Assembly (NCBI GenBank): GCA_040367435.1
Contig: BAABWY010000002.1
Location: 248,001-312,000 of the forward strand
DNA: 64,000 nt
Source: Hyphomicrobiales bacterium 4NK60-0047b
Lineage (GTDB): Bacteria > Pseudomonadota > Alphaproteobacteria > Rhizobiales > HXMU1428-3
Direction of reading: 5' to 3'
Made by a program: the position numbers and the translations under genes. The notes beneath the pieces are model-generated. The model did no database searches and had not been told where the DNA came from. It worked only from the letters and a program-made list of their open reading frames with translations. Positions 1 to 9,338 of this stretch are shown here, in pieces. Numbering within the stretch: position 1 is the stretch's first letter; each line of letters starts with the position of its first letter.

Positions 1-3000
1 CGTCCTTCTTGCGTAATTCCAAGATTAGCCCCTTCACCAATCACTTTCACATTCAACTCCTGAGCTGAGACACGAAGCACATCATTGCCCCGATCACCAA
101 CTGCACTGTCAGATTGTGAAGAACCACGAACATAAGTCCCAATACCACCAAACCAAAGCAGATCAGCATTTGATTTCAAAATCGTTTTCATCAATTTCGT
201 AGGTGTCATCTCATTATCAGATACACCAAGCATTTCTTTAATTTCAGAACTAAGCTTGATCGATTTAGCAGAGCGAGAAAAAATGCCGCCGCCCTTCGAG
301 ATTAATTTCTTATTATAGTCCTGCCAGCTAGACCGCCCCGCATCAAACAAACGCTTCCGCTCTTTCCAGGAGCTCTTGGGGTCAGGATTTGGATCAATGA
401 AAATGTCGCGGTGATCAAAAGCTGCAAGGAGCTTCGTTGCTTTTGATAATAACATACCATTACCAAAAACATCACCAGACATGTCGCCAACACCAATCGC
501 CGTAAAAGGCTGGCGCTGAATATTGATATTCATTTCTCTGAAATGGCGCTTAACAGCTTCCCAACCACCACGAGCAGTAATGCCCATAACTTTGTGATCA
601 TAACCTTGAGAGCCACCTGAGGCAAAAGCATCTCCTAGCCAAAAACCGCGAGAGCAAGAAATCTCATTCGCAATATCAGAAAACGTCGCCGTTCCCTTAT
701 CAGCTGCCACAACCAAATAAGGATCGTCATCATCATGTCGAACTGTATTCTCTGGGGCAACAATCTTCTTACCAACCATATTATCAGTAATAGAAAGCAT
801 GCCATTGATAAACCGCTTATAGGCAGCAATACCATGAGCCATAAACTCTTCCCGGCTTGGATTAGTCGGCATGTCTTTAGGAACAAAACCACCTTTAGAC
901 CCTGTCGGCACAATCACAGTGTTTTTCACCAACTGCGCTTTCACCAAGCCAAGTACTTCTGTGCGGAAATCCTGATGTCTGTCTGACCAACGAAGACCAC
1001 CGCGGGCAATTTTACCAAACCGCAAATGCACGCCTTCAACCTTTGGAGAATATACAAAAATCTCACGATAAGGTTTTGGTTCAGGCACACCATCAATAGT
1101 CTGACTATCAAATTTAAAAACCAGTTCTTCAGGTGCCAAACCATTTTCATCGCGCTGAAAATAGTTGGTACGTAGCGCCACCATAATTAAATTTCTGAAA
1201 TGGCGTAAAATCTGGTCTTCATCAAGACTAGGAATGTCACTTAAAACCTGATCTATTTTTTTATTTATTCGTTTAATTTTAGCAGAAGCGCCCTTTTGTT
1301 TTGATGGATCAAACCTAAGGTTAAACAACTCCACCATATCTTTTGTAACGGATTTATAATGAACCAAAGTTTGAACAAGATAATCCTGATCATAAGGCAC
1401 ATTAATCTGCCGCAAGTAACTTCCAAGCCCGCGCAATAATGCTGCTTCGCGCCAATGAATACCAAGCAGAGAGATCATTTGGTTATAACCATCGTTCGCC
1501 GCATCACCGCGCCAAACTGACATAAACCCTTTCACAAGTTTTTCTTCAAGCTTGGAAAGGTCAATAGCTTCACCATTGCGCACTTTGAGTTTCATCATAT
1601 GCTGACAAACGGATGGTTGCCCCGCACCTTTCTCAGGCGTGATCACATAACTGCGCTCATCAATCACTGAAAAGCCCAAATTCTCAAAAATAGGCACACG
1701 TTTTGAAAGAGGAATCGATGAAGATAAATTATAAAGAGTTACTTCCACACAATCTTTTTCAGTACCTTCAGAGCGATAAAACGAAACAGCCGTTGGACGG
1801 TTCTCATCCATCTCTTCTATGATATGAATGTCACTCATCAAACGATCTGTTTTGTAAACTTCCTGATATCCAACAGGAAAAGCTTGTCCATATTGCTCTA
1901 AAAGCAATTCAGTTTCGGCAGTCTCATGTACCTTGGAAATTTCATCATGCATTCGGTCTTCCCAGCGCCGTGAGATTTCCTGAATATCTTTTTCTAATGC
2001 TTTTGAAACACGCTTTGGTGTTTTGCCTTCATCGCGCCCAATAATATAGTGAATGCGCACATAAGGCCCTTCAGCAAAATAAGGATAATAAGCACTCACC
2101 CGGCCTTTAAAACTCTTGGCCAGATAATCACCAACATATTTGCGAATATCGGTAGAAAATTGATCCTTTGGTAAAAACACCATCAATGAAACAAACCGAT
2201 CAAACTCATCAACACGCTTTAAAACTTTTACACGCGGTGAATGGTCAAGTGTTTCAATTTCTGTGGCATAAATACTGAGCATTTCTTTAGAAATTTGAAA
2301 TAACTCATCACGAGGAAAGGTTTCAACAATATTCGTCAAAGCCTTGCCACTATGGCTGTCACGCGGTGAGCCAGAGTGGTCCAACACATGATCTAATTTT
2401 TGGCGTAGCAATGGTATTGAAGCCACCTTGCTCGCATAAGCGGTTGAGGTAAACAAACCAACAATGCGAAGCTCACCGCTAATATTGCCTTTTTCATCAA
2501 AAAGTTTAACGCCGATATAATCCATATAAGTACGGCGATGAACGTCAGATTTGATATTTGCTTTCGTTATGATAATCGGAGAGGGTGAGAAAAAGAATTT
2601 GCGCACTTCAGGCGTCATCGTGCAAAGCGTTTTACCTTTCCGTAAAACTTCAACCTTGTCATCACGCAAAAGACCAAGGCCGGAATCTTCAACTGCAGTA
2701 AGTTGACTGGTCTTGCCCTTACCCTTGAGTTTATATTCCCGCATTCCAAGAAACGTAAAATTATTATCATTCGCCCAGCGTAAAAACTGAATAGATTCTG
2801 ATAGTTGGGATACCGGAACTTTAGTTTGGTTTGTAGAAAGACCTGTCGCAACTGTCGTTAACTTCGTGCGCATCAAAAGCCAATCATTCACAACCAGTTG
2901 AACCCGTTTAACTAAGGTTTTCAAAGCTGTTTCCAGCTCTTCCATAGCTTTTTCACTTAAAGGATCAATATGTAAAGATACGAAACTTTCAGAGTAAATC

Positions 3001-3470
3001 TGACCTGTTTTTTTATTCAGGCCATCGAGTTTGGTATTATCTAAAACTTCTTTTAAATTCCCTTTTGCATCGCGCCGTACCGACAAATTCGGATGAAGAA
3101 CAAGATGAATTTTCATGTTTCTCGATTGTAATTCACCAAGAACAGAATCAAGTAAAAAAGGAATGTCATCATTCGCAATATCGATGACAGTAAAGTCACC
3201 ATATTCAAATTGATAATGGTCAGAGACCTCAGGGGAATAAACTTTTAGTTTACATTCACCAGGTTTGCGCTTTTGCATAAGCTCAAATGACTGAGCCACG
3301 AGCGTCGAAAACATCTCACCATGAAATTGATTAAAATCTGTCCATTTTATTGAACTCAGAAGTTTTTTTGTAAATTCATCCAAGGAAGGTATCATCCTTT
3401 GCGAAACAGAAATATACGAAGTGATAGATTGTATCGAAGAATAATGATCTTGTTTTGTTTGTAATGACAT
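1..3470 (-). CDS. NAD-specific glutamate dehydrogenase, large (about 180 kDa) class; 3' part outside the window
   Basis: The gene starts at 3470 and runs off the left edge, so about 1,156 N-terminal residues of a family that is usually near 1,600 are present. Family enzymes catalyse oxidative deamination of glutamate to 2-oxoglutarate with NAD. I translated the start as MSLQTKQDHYSS. The N-terminal half holds the regulatory region typical of the class. The dehydrogenase core is recognisable from VPTGSKGGFVPKDMP (encoded around 869-906) and from VIGEGANLGITQEGR at the left edge, both strongly conserved in this family. No good Shine-Dalgarno precedes the start. The gene is followed on its 5' side by a 270-bp gap and then the TPM genes on the same strand, probably a separate unit. 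Identification is firm; only the end is missing. Confidence 0.93.
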   Translation of the reverse strand, partial: MSLQTKQDHYSSIQSITSYISVSQRMIPSLDEFTKKLLSSIKWTDFNQFHGEMFSTLVAQSFELMQKRKPGECKLKVYSPEVSDHYQFEYGDFTVIDIANDDIPFLLDSVLGELQSRNMKIHLVLHPNLSVRRDAKGNLKEVLDNTKLDGLNKKTGQIYSESFVSLHIDPLSEKAMEELETALKTLVKRVQLVVNDWLLMRTKLTTVATGLSTNQTKVPVSQLSESIQFLRWANDNNFTFLGMREYKLKGKGKTSQLTAVEDSGLGLLRDDKVEVLRKGKTLCTMTPEVRKFFFSPSPIIITKANIKSDVHRRTYMDYIGVKLFDEKGNISGELRIVGLFTSTAYASKVASIPLLRQKLDHVLDHSGSPRDSHSGKALTNIVETFPRDELFQISKEMLSIYATEIETLDHSPRVKVLKRVDEFDRFVSLMVFLPKDQFSTDIRKYVGDYLAKSFKGRVSAYYPYFAEGPYVRIHYIIGRDEGKTPKRVSKALEKDIQEISRRWEDRMHDEISKVHETAETELLLEQYGQAFPVGYQEVYKTDRLMSDIHIIEEMDENRPTAVSFYRSEGTEKDCVEVTLYNLSSSIPLSKRVPIFENLGFSVIDERSYVITPEKGAGQPSVCQHMMKLKVRNGEAIDLSKLEEKLVKGFMSVWRGDAANDGYNQMISLLGIHWREAALLRGLGSYLRQINVPYDQDYLVQTLVHYKSVTKDMVELFNLRFDPSKQKGASAKIKRINKKIDQVLSDIPSLDEDQILRHFRNLIMVALRTNYFQRDENGLAPEELVFKFDSQTIDGVPEPKPYREIFVYSPKVEGVHLRFGKIARGGLRWSDRHQDFRTEVLGLVKAQLVKNTVIVPTGSKGGFVPKDMPTNPSREEFMAHGIAAYKRFINGMLSITDNMVGKKIVAPENTVRHDDDDPYLVVAADKGTATFSDIANEISCSRGFWLGDAFASGGSQGYDHKVMGITARGGWEAVKRHFREMNINIQRQPFTAIGVGDMSGDVFGNGMLLSKATKLLAAFDHRDIFIDPNPDPKSSWKERKRLFDAGRSSWQDYNKKLISKGGGIFSRSAKSIKLSSEIKEMLGVSDNEMTPTKLMKTILKSNADLLWFGGIGTYVRGSSQSDSAVGDRGNDVLRVSAQELNVKVIGEGANLGITQEG

Positions 3471-3739
3471 AGCCCAGTGCTCACTTAAAAAAAGTTCCAA
3501 CACACCCGGCAAAAAATCATTATGTAAGCGATATACGCGAAAACAAACACCCACCCCAATTTTTAAAGGGTATGCAATTTCCCATGAAATATAAGCGCTC
3601 GCAAAAAGACCCCAGAGTGCAAGCGACTCAATTCCATTCAACCATAGCTAGAAAAAGATGAACAAATTCTTAGTGTTATCAAAAAGAAATAAGGTTTTGA
3701 TTCAGAAAAGAGCAAAATTAAGATGAAATAACTTGAGAT

Positions 3740-4381
3740 TTACTCAATCACGATTAGATGATTTACAAGTTCATCAAGCGGCTCACTTCCTGGTGGGAAA
3801 TGTTCCGAGAGCCACTCACCAGAGTGATTAATGGCGGTAACAAAGCCTTTTTTTGGTTTTTTATTCTTAATATCAAGTGCCAATTGCCGCACCAATGCAT
3901 CCCATTCAGAAGCTGGAATTTTTTCATAAATTCCCATATCCCCAATCACTTCTGCATGATGCTCAGCGATTGATACAAAAATCATAATGCCAGTTCGCCC
4001 TGAGGTTGTATGCATCTCTTGCGCTGCAAATTGCTCTAATGCATGGGCATGGGCCCACTTTTTCTTCAATGTCGTTGGAACGATCCAATATCTAAACGGC
4101 CGAAAAGACAAAAGAAGGGCTAGTGTGACAAAACAAATCAATTGTATGAAATAGATCTTTTCAGCAGACCAAATTAAAAATTGCCCCTCAGTATAACGAG
4201 GGAGGTAAATCAAAATCAGAGGAATAAGCAAAGCCACAAAGGCAGCCAGAAACAAAGGCAACAATCGATAACTGCCAGATTGTGCAGCAAGCACAGCCAC
4301 AATCTCGCCACTCGTGCGTTTCTCTTGATCAATGATGGCTTCACTAATTTCTTTTGCATCATCTTTGTTCAACAAATACAT
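3740..4381 (-). CDS. TPM-domain membrane protein (YgcG/DUF477 relative)
   Basis: The protein has 213 residues. The N-terminal part (about 1-30) carries the TPM-like opening with the motif EKRTSGEIVAV. Two hydrophobic segments follow at roughly 40-60 and 78-95, then a C-terminal stretch with GRTGIMIFVSIAEHHAEVIGD and a GFVTAINHSGEWL region, as in the short TPM proteins that follow ygcG in many proteobacteria. A GGGAG lies just upstream of the ATG. It is 45 bp downstream of the larger TPM gene and in the same direction, so the two are probably cotranscribed. The biochemical role is not known; the TPM fold has been linked to phosphatase activity and to assembly of photosystem II in other organisms, which cannot be transferred here. 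Confidence 0.85.
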   Translation of the reverse strand: MYLLNKDDAKEISEAIIDQEKRTSGEIVAVLAAQSGSYRLLPLFLAAFVALLIPLILIYLPRYTEGQFLIWSAEKIYFIQLICFVTLALLLSFRPFRYWIVPTTLKKKWAHAHALEQFAAQEMHTTSGRTGIMIFVSIAEHHAEVIGDMGIYEKIPASEWDALVRQLALDIKNKKPKKGFVTAINHSGEWLSEHFPPGSEPLDELVNHLIVIE

Positions 4382-4426
4382 CGATTTCTCCCAAAATCAT
4401 AAACAGTCAGACGAGTAGCCCGCAAA

Positions 4427-5236
4427 CTACCAACTACCCGAAGCGCCACCACCACCAAAACTACCGCCGCCACCAGAAAATCCGCCACTACGAGGACGGC
4501 GAAACCCGCCCGTACCACTCCATCCATCTGAAGCACCACCAAAATCAGCAGGAACGATCACAACGCCTCCAGGCATACGCCCGCCAACTTGTCGGTCCCG
4601 TGCAAGTGAGCTGATGAGATAAATGAAAGGAACAAGCCAAAACGCAAAAAAGATAAATGGTAGTAAGGGATCAATCTTAGCAACCGGCTTTCGTGCTCGA
4701 AGCGCAACTTCTTCACCATTACCAAGCAAGCTTGCCTTGATGTCTTCAACACCGGCAAAAATTCCTGCAACAAGGTTTCCCTTCTTAAAGTGAGGTAAAA
4801 TACGGCGCTGAATGATTAGACCCGCTAAGCTGTCCGGTAAATTTCCCTCAAGACCGCGTCCAACTTCAATGCGCACTTGCCTCTCATTCGGCGCAATGAT
4901 CAACAAAACCCCATTGTCTTTACCAGCCTGGCCAATCCCCCAATGACGCCCTAACTGATAGCCATAATCTTCAATGGGGTATCCACCCAAACTCTTGAGC
5001 GTAACAACCACAATCTGGTCTGTTGACTGCCCCTCAACTTCAGAGAGTTGTTTGGTAAGCCGTGCTTCATCTTCAGCCGAAATAATCTGTGCCTGGTCAA
5101 CAACCCGGCCTGTTAATTTTGGAAAGTCAGGAGAAGCCGCAAAACCAATTTCAAACAACACAAACCAAATACATAGCGCTAACCCCAAAACGGGTAGAGC
5201 TGATCTATGAGTATTATGCTTGCAAATAATATTCAA
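4427..5236 (-). CDS. TPM-domain protein, YgcG family, secreted N-terminus and Gly/Ser-rich tail
   Basis: The protein has 269 residues. A signal-like hydrophobic segment occupies about 14-33 (LPVLGLALCIWFVLFEIGFA). The TPM domain covers about 38-170 and includes LTGRVVDQAQIISAEDEARL and DNGVLLIIAPNERQVRIEVGRGLEG, both hallmarks of the family. A transmembrane helix follows at about 190-212, and the C-terminus is a low-complexity Gly/Ser tail (GGGGSFGGGGASGSW). This is the standard architecture of YgcG-type proteins encoded beside LemA. The start is a TTG with GAGG about 9 nt upstream; no ATG fits better. The gap to lemA contains a terminator and nested short repeats, so expression may be partly uncoupled from lemA. 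Confidence 0.88.
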   Translation of the reverse strand: MNIICKHNTHRSALPVLGLALCIWFVLFEIGFAASPDFPKLTGRVVDQAQIISAEDEARLTKQLSEVEGQSTDQIVVVTLKSLGGYPIEDYGYQLGRHWGIGQAGKDNGVLLIIAPNERQVRIEVGRGLEGNLPDSLAGLIIQRRILPHFKKGNLVAGIFAGVEDIKASLLGNGEEVALRARKPVAKIDPLLPFIFFAFWLVPFIYLISSLARDRQVGGRMPGGVVIVPADFGGASDGWSGTGGFRRPRSGGFSGGGGSFGGGGASGSW

Positions 5237-5254
5237 AAATTTAAGCCTCTAAAA

Positions 5255-5400
5255 AGCGTGGTTGCTTCTTGCGGATGCTTTGTGGGCATCTGAAGCACAG
5301 AAAAAGCAACCTAAAGCGCAACTAAAAAAGCGCGATTACAGCGACGGTTGCTTGTAGGCAACCTGAAGGAGCACAAAAAAAGACAACCTAAAGCACAAAG
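5255..5400 (+). repeat. Short hairpin elements: two nested pairs
   Basis: The short element has the form GCGRYGGTTGC-loop-GCAACCTGAAGCRCAACTAAAA. At 5255-5330 an outer copy has arms GGTTGCT and AGCAACC, but its loop contains a complete second copy (5270-5305) with the alternative stem GGATGC/GCATCT. At 5331-5400 a decayed outer copy (GCGCGATTAC ... GACAACCTAAAGCAC) again encloses an intact inner copy with stem GGTTGC/GCAACC. The region lies between lemA and the ygcG-like gene. The nested order suggests insertion into the loops of pre-existing copies. Confidence 0.75.
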
Positions 5401-5403
5401 AAA

Positions 5404-5431
5404 AAGGCTCCAAGTTAATAGGAGCCTTTTT
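5404..5431 (-). terminator. Intrinsic terminator behind lemA
   Basis: A 6-bp perfect stem, GGCTCC/GGAGCC with a 9-nt loop, is flanked by A-runs and T-runs on both sides. Read on the minus strand it ends in TTTTTCTTT, five bases after the lemA stop codon. It could also act on plus-strand transcripts. Confidence 0.75.
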
Positions 5432-5436
5432 GAAAA

Positions 5437-6045
5437 TCATTTAAAATTAACTTCAGGAACTTTGGTTTTTTCAGCACTAACGGAAAAAGTCTCCATCAAT
5501 TCAGAATCCGGATAGACAAGTGATTTCCACCACCGTCCAGGGATGGTTTTTAACTCTGTATTATATTGTTTTACAGCGTCAATATAATCTCGCCGTGCAA
5601 TAGCAATTCTATTTTCCGTACCCTCAAGTTGAGTTTGCAATGTTAAAAAGTTCTGACTTGATTTCAAATCAGGATAACTCTCAGAAACAGCAATCAAACG
5701 CCCAAGCGCACCTGAAAGTTGGCTTTGAATTTTTTGAAATTGCTGAAAGACTTCCGGATTAGTCGTAATATCTTTGGGCAATTGCAAGCTCGTGGCTTTC
5801 GCTCGTGCTTCAACAACCTCTTTAAAGACTTTTTCCTCTTGAGCCGCAAACCCTTTAACCGTTTCAATCAAATTAGGGATTAATTCAGCCCGCCGTTGAT
5901 ATTGATTTAAAACATTACTCCAGGCAGCCTTAGCTTGCTCTTCTTTTGTTGGAATATTATTGATCCCACACCCGGAAAGACCAGCTACCCCTAAAAACAA
6001 GATCGTAAAATACAAAATCCTGATCAAACTGATCATTTTAGACAT
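5437..6045 (-). CDS. lemA: LemA family protein
   Basis: The protein has 202 residues. A hydrophobic N-terminal segment ends in GVAGLSGCGIN, a plausible lipobox-type cleavage site. The body matches LemA throughout: AAWSNVLNQYQRRAELIPNL, LIETVKGFAAQEEKV, ARAKATSLQ, LSGALGRLIAVSESYPDLKS, NFLTLQTQLEGTENRIAIAR and YIDAVKQYN. LemA proteins are helical and membrane-anchored with the bulk outside the cytoplasm; their function is unsettled. GGGAGAG precedes the ATG with good spacing. Together with the two TPM genes downstream this forms the common lemA-ygcG-TPM trio. Confidence 0.93.
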   Translation of the reverse strand: MSKMISLIRILYFTILFLGVAGLSGCGINNIPTKEEQAKAAWSNVLNQYQRRAELIPNLIETVKGFAAQEEKVFKEVVEARAKATSLQLPKDITTNPEVFQQFQKIQSQLSGALGRLIAVSESYPDLKSSQNFLTLQTQLEGTENRIAIARRDYIDAVKQYNTELKTIPGRWWKSLVYPDSELMETFSVSAEKTKVPEVNFK

Positions 6046-6567
6046 TAATGGCTCTCCCTTTCAGCTAAAAACGCCAATAACTGGTGTAATCAAAGCTTCG
6101 CTGCGATGCAAGTAGAGAATAAGATCCTACTCAATTTTTGGTACAAATAAGCAACATTGAGGCCGCGAATAAAATATTTATGCCGAATACAGCAAAAAAA
6201 CAAAGAAGGACCAATGAGGCCGCTTGACTTGAGAGTAAAACAAGTCGAATATAAAGACACAAAATGTTGTTATAACAATATTTTAAAGATTGAAGCTCTT
6301 CAGTAGAATTAATCTGAAATAGAAACTTCTAAAATACTTAAACTTTAGTATCGCAGAAATTTTTCAGTTTAACTAGCCTGGAAATTTTTAATCTCGAATT
6401 TATCAAGTTCACTTTAACCATGGTTAAGGTCACTTGTTAAATTCAAATCGTAAAATTTATTTTACAACATCTAATGATGCAAGGGGGGGTGGCACCATCA
6501 GGGTCTCCCCTAATTTTTTGAGTAAAGCTTAAATAGCTTATTAATATGTGAGGGAGTGCGTATAATT
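6046..6567. other. Intergenic region between lemA and the repeat protein gene
   Basis: This 520-bp AT-rich stretch has no convincing gene. It probably holds the divergent promoters of lemA (minus) and the repeat protein (plus). I see a perfect 14-bp palindrome, TTAACCATGGTTAA, at 6414-6427, and a run of seven Gs at 6483-6489 that can pair with CCCC at 6507-6510 and is followed by TAATTTTTT. The latter could be a leader hairpin or attenuator of the downstream gene. Neither has a known counterpart that I can name. Confidence 0.35.
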
Positions 6568-8001
6568 ATGTATATGCGTAGCGTTGCGCTAATAGTCGCA
6601 GCACTTGGGACAATCACACTAACTACAAATGCAAATGCAACATCGCGTTTGGATCGTGAGAGAACCCATAGAGCCGCACCAGCTTGTACTGTCCATCGGG
6701 TACAGCCAGTGCACTATCGTCAGGTTAAACGTAAAGTTCTAGTTTCTAGAGCAAGACGTGAAGTTCGGTACACACCAGCTGTTTACGGTTGGCAAGCTTC
6801 AAAACAGCTTGTTCGTCGTGGATGGACTGAAACAAGAGTTGTTCCAGCTAGACATCGTCTTAAAATGGAACGTGTTTTGGTAAGCAAAGCTTACGCAAAA
6901 ACACATCACACACCAGCTCAGTATTCAACACGCACTCATCGTGTGCTTGTTAAGCGCGGCTGGACTGAAACTCGTTCAACACCAGCAACATATGGCTGGA
7001 GATCACAACGTGTTCTAGTAAAACGCGGTTGGACTGAAACTCGTAAATCACCAGCAACATATGGCTGGAGATCAGAGCGTGTTCTAGTGAAACGTGGTTG
7101 GACCGAAACTCGTTCAACACGAGCAAAATACGGCTGGAGAACAGAACGCGTCATGACAAGCCGTGGTGGTTATGATCGTGTTAGCACACCAGCTGTTTAC
7201 GGATACAAAAAACAACGTGTCCTCGTAAAACGCGGTGGTGTTCACTACACAAAATCAGCACCTGTTTACAAAACAGTTTACAGAACCAAGCGTGTAGCTG
7301 TTCGTAGCAAGCCTTGTCATTGCGATGATCGTGGACATCGTCATCGTTCTCGCACAACATATAAAACCAAACGTGTTGCAACACGTGTATTGGTTCAAAG
7401 CGGCCGCCGTATCGCTCACCGCACACCAGCTGTATACGCATGGAAACAACAACGTGTTCAAGTGAAACGCGCATCTCACCGTCTAGTACGCCGCCCAGCG
7501 GTTTACAAAACAGTTAAGAGAAAAGTGATTGTTTCACGTGGTCGCACACATCGTGTATATCACCCTGCAGTATACGCAACAAAACGCGTTAAAGTGATGA
7601 CATCTCGCGGTCGCACGCACCGTGTATATCACCCTGCAGTATACGCAACGAAACGCGTTAAAGTAATGACATCTCGTGGTCGCACACACCGTGTATATCA
7701 CAGAGCTGTTTACAAAAACGTGACACGCAAAGTGATGGTACGCCGTGCTAGAACTTGGACTGAAAGAAGACCAGCTCGCTATCGCACTCGTCTTGTTCGT
7801 GTTCAGGTATCTGCAGCTCGTAGACACCATGTGAAACACGCAGCAGTTTACAGAACTGTAAAACGCCGCGTAGTGGTATCACCTTCGAAACGCCACGTTG
7901 TTGTTAAGCCAGCAGTATATAGCTGGAAAACAACTCGCGTAGCAGTTCGTGGTCACCGCGCACACCGTTCTTATCGTGGACGTCCTTGTCGTAATAGATA
8001 A
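6568..8001 (+). CDS. Secreted, highly basic protein built of about 18 tandem repeats
   Basis: The protein has about 477 residues. A signal peptide covers roughly the first 25 (SVALIVAALGTITLTTNANA). The rest is about 18 units of 20-24 residues following the pattern [KR]RVLVKRGWTETRSTPATYGW: a Val-rich strand ending in basic residues, a variable polar turn, then P-A-x-Y. It is loaded with Arg, Lys, His, Tyr and Val and nearly free of Asp and Glu. One unit (about 235-255) carries a KPCHCDDRGHRHRS insertion with two Cys. A similar repeat rhythm occurs in some cell-surface or peptidoglycan-associated proteins of other bacteria, so an envelope role is a guess. I chose the ATG at 6568, 11 nt after GGGAG; a GTG at 6556 overlaps that site. 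It stands alone, with a strong terminator 130 bp downstream. Confidence 0.8.
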   Translation: MYMRSVALIVAALGTITLTTNANATSRLDRERTHRAAPACTVHRVQPVHYRQVKRKVLVSRARREVRYTPAVYGWQASKQLVRRGWTETRVVPARHRLKMERVLVSKAYAKTHHTPAQYSTRTHRVLVKRGWTETRSTPATYGWRSQRVLVKRGWTETRKSPATYGWRSERVLVKRGWTETRSTRAKYGWRTERVMTSRGGYDRVSTPAVYGYKKQRVLVKRGGVHYTKSAPVYKTVYRTKRVAVRSKPCHCDDRGHRHRSRTTYKTKRVATRVLVQSGRRIAHRTPAVYAWKQQRVQVKRASHRLVRRPAVYKTVKRKVIVSRGRTHRVYHPAVYATKRVKVMTSRGRTHRVYHPAVYATKRVKVMTSRGRTHRVYHRAVYKNVTRKVMVRRARTWTERRPARYRTRLVRVQVSAARRHHVKHAAVYRTVKRRVVVSPSKRHVVVKPAVYSWKTTRVAVRGHRAHRSYRGRPCRNR

Positions 8002-8123
8002 GTCGTCACAGATAAGTAAAATAGACAACGGAACAAAAAGACTTGGGTAAACTCAAGGTGAAACATTAGATATTTTATGAATATCAAATCACCGACATTA
8101 TGTTGCCCATATCTAATGTAACG

Positions 8124-8168
8124 AAAAAAAGGCACATGATAGAAATATCATGTGCCTTTTTTGTTTTT
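8124..8168 (+). terminator. Strong intrinsic terminator
   Basis: A perfect 10-bp stem, GGCACATGAT/ATCATGTGCC, with a 6-nt loop is followed by a long T-tract on the plus strand and preceded by seven As. It ends the repeat-protein transcript. Confidence 0.9.
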
Positions 8169-8310
8169 TTCTAACGTTTCAGTAAAACTCGCAATATCAT
8201 AAAACTTGCATAGCAAATATTTAGCCTGCGGCGAGATAATAGATATACATTGTGCGTACCACATATAAAATGAACCCTGACATTCATATAATCAAAAAGC
8301 TGGCAAACAC

Positions 8311-9264
8311 ATGACCAAAATAGTTTTTCTCGATAAAGGTACCTTTCCAACAACTCTGGAAGCCAAAAAACCATCATTTCCTCATGAATGGCAAGAGTTT
8401 GAAGGAACTCCAAAAGATCAGATCATTCCAAGACTTCAAGGGGCAGATATCGCAATAACGAATAAAGTGAAGCTTGATGATGAAACCTTATCAAGCCTCC
8501 CTGACCTAAAAATGATCGCCATAGCAGCAACTGGTTTTGATCATGTTGACATCCATTCTGCACATGCAAAAGACATTACAGTCGCAAATGTAAAAGGTTA
8601 CGCCGTTAATTCTGTGCCTGAACATGCCATGATGATGATCATGGCTCTTAGCCGTTCTCTTCTAGGCTTTCAATCAGATATAGAAAAAGGCGAATGGCAA
8701 AAAGCCAATCAATTTTGCTTCTTTAACCACCCTATTGAAGACCTGCATGACAAAACTCTAGGTATCATTGGCCGCGGAGTGCTAGGTGCTGGTCTTGCTC
8801 GCCTTGCAAGTGGTTTCGGTATGGGGATCATGTATGCTGGGCGCCGGGGGGATAAAAATCCTCATAAACCTTATATAGAATTTGATGAGTTCTTGGATCA
8901 GAGTGACATCATCTCCATACACTGTCCCTTAAATGACCATACAAGAGATTTGATCACAAAAAATGAATTCAGCAAAATGTCCCGCAATCCAATTCTTATC
9001 AACGCATCACGCGGCGGTATCGTAAATGAAGCTGATGCTGTTGACGCAGTAAATCAAAGAAAAATCAGAGCCCTTGGTGTTGATTGCCTCTCATTAGAGC
9101 CCCCAAGAAACGGTAATCCCTTACTTTCCATCGCACATTATCCAAACGTGATCATCACCCCCCACGTCGCCTGGGCCAGCACAGACGCCGTCCAAAACTT
9201 ATGGGATAATTTAATTAACAATATTGAAGACTGGAAAAAAGGCGATCTAAAAACTGCCCTGTAA
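8311..9264 (+). CDS. D-2-hydroxyacid dehydrogenase, glycerate/hydroxypyruvate reductase type
   Basis: The protein has 317 residues, the usual family length. The catalytic domain wraps around a Rossmann domain marked by GIIGRGVLGAGLARLASGFG (about 150-170). The dehydrogenase signature with Arg is LINASRGGIVNEADAV, and the catalytic His lies in NVIITPHVAWAS near the C-terminus. These enzymes use NAD(P)H to interconvert 2-oxoacids and D-2-hydroxyacids; resemblance is closest to glycerate dehydrogenase (HprA), but the substrate cannot be fixed from sequence alone. It is monocistronic and convergent with the diguanylate cyclase gene, with a large hairpin element between them. Confidence 0.88.
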   Translation: MTKIVFLDKGTFPTTLEAKKPSFPHEWQEFEGTPKDQIIPRLQGADIAITNKVKLDDETLSSLPDLKMIAIAATGFDHVDIHSAHAKDITVANVKGYAVNSVPEHAMMMIMALSRSLLGFQSDIEKGEWQKANQFCFFNHPIEDLHDKTLGIIGRGVLGAGLARLASGFGMGIMYAGRRGDKNPHKPYIEFDEFLDQSDIISIHCPLNDHTRDLITKNEFSKMSRNPILINASRGGIVNEADAVDAVNQRKIRALGVDCLSLEPPRNGNPLLSIAHYPNVIITPHVAWASTDAVQNLWDNLINNIEDWKKGDLKTAL

Positions 9265-9338
9265 ACGATACCCAAACAATCTGGCCACTAGAAAATTTGA
9301 TTTTTTGATAGCTATATTAAAGAACACAAACCTAGTTA

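Noticed and set aside
3471-3739. Search for a gene in the gap before the glutamate dehydrogenase
   Set aside because: Only AT-rich sequence was found, with no frame supported by a ribosome site and no repeat copy.
6936-7839. Several open frames antisense to the repeat protein gene
   Set aside because: They exist only because the repeated coding sequence lacks stops in other frames; they have no ribosome sites or recognisable products, and their Cys/Val/Tyr-rich composition mirrors the sense repeat.
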